From: JAAEKA01 sp049299095
GTDB taxonomy: Bacteria > Chloroflexota > Anaerolineae > JAAEKA01
DNA length: 33,638 nucleotides
NCBI GenBank assembly: GCA_049299095.1
Contig: JBAQWV010000149.1
Coordinates: forward strand, 1-33,638
Direction of reading: 5' to 3'
Below the pieces are notes generated by a model. The model saw only the letters and a list, made by a program, of their open reading frames with translations. It was not told the DNA's origin and did not search any database. Below, piece by piece: positions 31,436 through 33,638 of this stretch. Position 1 is the stretch's first letter, and each line of letters starts with the position of its first letter. Made by a program: the position numbers and the translations under genes.

Positions 31436-33638
31436 CTACATGTGCGCCGCGCGCAGCGCGCGCAACGTCCGATCCAGTGCGTCCTGCCAGTTTTCGTTGA
31501 TGGCAATCCAAATCGCACGGCGCGCCACCCGCCCCGCGTCCCCGATATGCTGCTGCAACCGTTGCCGATCCACATGCTCCAGCGCATCTGAACGCAGCAC
31601 CAGTTGCTCACTGTCGCGGCCAATCGAAGTCACCCCCGCAGCCAGCGCCAGCACCTTGATACGCACCTGATACAGCAGATTTTGCACCTCCACCGGCAGC
31701 GGGCCAAAGCGATCCTGCAACTCATCCACCAACGCGTCAATCGCCGCGGTGTCCGTCACCCCTGCAATACGACGATACAGGCGCAAGCGCAACGCCTGCG
31801 CCTCGATATACGTCTCCGGGATGATGGCGCGCAGCGGCAAATCCAGCGTCACCGCCGGAGCCAACGGATCGTCGTAGCTGATCGCGTCCGCGCGGCGCGG
31901 TGAACGCACGGCTGCCCGCGGCGCGGGTATCTCTTCAACCGCCTCCTCTACCTCCAACGCCGCTTCCGCCGCAGCTGTGCCACGGATCACATGGCGTCCG
32001 CCCGCCCGCTCCTTCTTCAACTCCTCGACCGACTTCGCCAGCAAACGCGTGTACAGGTCAAAGCCAACCGCGGCAATGTGACCGTGCTGTTTACGTCCCA
32101 GCAGCTCGCCCGCGCCGCGGATTTCCAGATCGCGCATGGCAATACGGAAGCCCGCCCCCAAGTCACTCGCTTCCTGCAACGCGGTCAGGCGCTCGCGCGC
32201 GACCGGTGTCAGCGTTTGATTGCGCTCGTAGAGCAAATAAGCATACGCGCGCACCGCGCCGCGGCCCACCCGGCCACGTAACTGGTACAACTGCGCCAAA
32301 CCGAACTTATCCGCGCGGTTGATGATAATCGTGTTGGCGTTGGGAATGTCCAAACCGCTTTCAATGATCGTGGTACACACCAGCACATTGAAATCGCCAT
32401 TGGCAAAAGCCAGCATCACCTGCTCCAACTCGCGTTCCGGCATTTGTCCATGTGCGATGCCATACGACGCTTCCGGGATGATGCGCTCCAGCCGCTTGGC
32501 GATCTGCGTGATGCCGCGCACGCGGTTATGGACGAAGAACACCTGCCCGCCGCGGTCAATCTCGCGCAAAATCGCCTGCCGGACCAACGTCTCGTCGTAT
32601 TCCCCGATAGTAGTCTGGATCGGCAAACGCTCTTCTGGCGGCGTTTCGATGGTGCTCAGATCACGCACACCGGTCATGCTCATGTACAGCGTGCGCGGAA
32701 TCGGCGTTGCGGTCAGCGTCAGCACGTCCACCGTCTGGCGCATCTGCTTGATGCGCTCCTTGTGCGTCACGCCAAAGCGCTGTTCTTCATCCACGATCAG
32801 CAGCCCCAAATCCTTGAACACCACATCCTTCGACAACAGGCGATGCGTGCCAATGACAATATCCACCGAGCCAGCCAGCAGGCTCTTGATCACCTGATTT
32901 TGCTGCGCGCTGGTACGGAAGCGGCTCAACATCTCCACCTTGACCGGAAACGCGGCCAGGCGGCGGCTGAAGGTCTGGAAATGCTGTTGTGCCAGCACGG
33001 TGGTCGGCACCAGCAACGCCACCTGTTTACCGTCCATCACCGCCTTAAACGCCGCGCGCAACGCCACCTCGGTCTTGCCGTAGCCCACATCGCCGCAGAT
33101 CAGACGATCCATCGGACGGCTGGCTTGCATGTCCACCTTGACCGCCTCGATGGCGACCAGTTGATCGGTAGTTTCTTCGTAGGGGAACGCCACTTCCAGC
33201 TCCTCTTGCCAGGCCCCGTCTGGTGAAAAAGAATAGCCGGGCGCGGCCTCGCGCGCAGCGTACAATTGCAGCAGGTCTTCAGCGATGTCATCCACCGCCT
33301 TTTGCGTCTGTTTCTTGACCCGCTCCCAATCCGCGGTGCCCAGCCGGTGCAGTACCGGCGCGATATGCTCCCCTGCGCCCACATAGCGGCTCAAGCGATC
33401 CGCCTGATGCACGGGCACAAACAGCCGGTCGCCCATCGCGTAATCCACCTGCAAATATTCGCGCACCGTACCATCATCCATGGTCATGCTGATCAGCCCG
33501 GTAAACTGGCCGATACCATGCTCCATGTGTACCACATAATCGCCGGGGTTCACGTCGGCAAAGAAGGCTTCCGGGGCCATCGCGCGCGGGCGTGGCGCGC
33601 GGCGCTGGCTCGGCTTGGTCCAGCCAAACAACTCCGCG
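31436..33638 (-). CDS. mfd: Transcription-repair coupling factor (C-terminal part; 5' end outside window)
   Basis: ATP-dependent translocase that releases stalled RNA polymerase at DNA damage and recruits UvrA. Only the last 733 or so codons are in the window; the frame stays open through the right edge, so the UvrB-like N-terminal modules are missing. Visible parts are the CarD-like RNA-polymerase-interaction domain (PGDYVVHMEHGIGQF), the RecG-like helicase core with Walker A GDVGYGKTE (about 33068-33094) and DEEQRFG (about 32771-32791), motif TATPIPRTL, the ESGLDIPNANT and QLRGRVGR motifs, the TRG region and the C-terminal regulatory domain. A variable Ala/Glu/Arg-rich linker lies near 31880-32010. 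It is convergent with the glycosyltransferase gene. Confidence 0.95.
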   Translation of the reverse strand, partial: AELFGWTKPSQRRAPRPRAMAPEAFFADVNPGDYVVHMEHGIGQFTGLISMTMDDGTVREYLQVDYAMGDRLFVPVHQADRLSRYVGAGEHIAPVLHRLGTADWERVKKQTQKAVDDIAEDLLQLYAAREAAPGYSFSPDGAWQEELEVAFPYEETTDQLVAIEAVKVDMQASRPMDRLICGDVGYGKTEVALRAAFKAVMDGKQVALLVPTTVLAQQHFQTFSRRLAAFPVKVEMLSRFRTSAQQNQVIKSLLAGSVDIVIGTHRLLSKDVVFKDLGLLIVDEEQRFGVTHKERIKQMRQTVDVLTLTATPIPRTLYMSMTGVRDLSTIETPPEERLPIQTTIGEYDETLVRQAILREIDRGGQVFFVHNRVRGITQIAKRLERIIPEASYGIAHGQMPERELEQVMLAFANGDFNVLVCTTIIESGLDIPNANTIIINRADKFGLAQLYQLRGRVGRGAVRAYAYLLYERNQTLTPVARERLTALQEASDLGAGFRIAMRDLEIRGAGELLGRKQHGHIAAVGFDLYTRLLAKSVEELKKERAGGRHVIRGTAAAEAALEVEEAVEEIPAPRAAVRSPRRADAISYDDPLAPAVTLDLPLRAIIPETYIEAQALRLRLYRRIAGVTDTAAIDALVDELQDRFGPLPVEVQNLLYQVRIKVLALAAGVTSIGRDSEQLVLRSDALEHVDRQRLQQHIGDAGRVARRAIWIAINENWQDALDRTLRALRAAHM

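Overview
The window is a gene-dense, GC-rich bacterial chromosomal segment with about 25 protein genes on both strands, short intergenic spacers and clear sigma70-type promoters. I see no rRNA or tRNA genes, CRISPR array, prophage or intact transposase gene. My best guess for the host is a Chloroflexota bacterium (Anaerolineae/Caldilineae-like). The reasons are the mix of genes (a PPi-type phosphofructokinase, a dockerin-tailed secreted peptidase, Thr/Pro-rich surface proteins, a GT39-like glycosyltransferase) and the dispersed palindromic repeats. This is an inference from gene content, not a proven assignment.

Layout. 1-1530: a K+/H+-type antiporter that appears to be translated from a leaderless mRNA. 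1518-5164 (minus): the complete de novo NAD pathway as an operon, nadC-nadA-nadB, with a 25-bp hairpin in the nadA-nadB gap. 5294-7290: typA with its own promoter, a hairpin at the very start of its mRNA, and a bidirectional terminator. 7310-9092 (minus): a YugP-type membrane zinc peptidase and a TauE/SafE-type exporter, separated by a MITE-like repeat. 9338-11578: a probable PPi-dependent phosphofructokinase and an isomerase-like crotonase. 11665-12244 (minus): an SRPBCC protein. 12533-14917: a dynamin-like GTPase and a GNAT acetyltransferase. 14936-18161 (minus): hisD, hisC and a membrane-anchored histidine-phosphatase-fold protein. 18234-18369: a second MITE-like copy.

18402-22477 (minus): two exported proteins. 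One is an M28 peptidase ending in a dockerin; the other is a phospholipase-D-fold lipoprotein carrying four OB-fold-like repeats. 22550-22790: an 81-bp tandem repeat. 22800-24720: a DinB-family protein, a small alpha/beta hydrolase and a PlsC acyltransferase. 24733-25131 (minus): an NTF2-like protein. 25223-28579: the most unusual block, an esterase followed by two tandem paralogous ATP-grasp enzymes of unknown product. 28592-31422: a 51-nt hairpin that embeds a promoter, a leaderless small membrane protein, a Thr/Pro-rich membrane protein and a GT39-like glycosyltransferase. 31436 to the window end (minus): the C-terminal two thirds of mfd, cut by the window edge.

How the parts fit. Most genes are housekeeping: NAD and histidine biosynthesis, translation, glycolysis, DNA repair. 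The accessory interest lies in the esterase/ATP-grasp operon, the PLD-OB lipoprotein, the surface-protein/glycosyltransferase cluster, and several structured non-coding elements.
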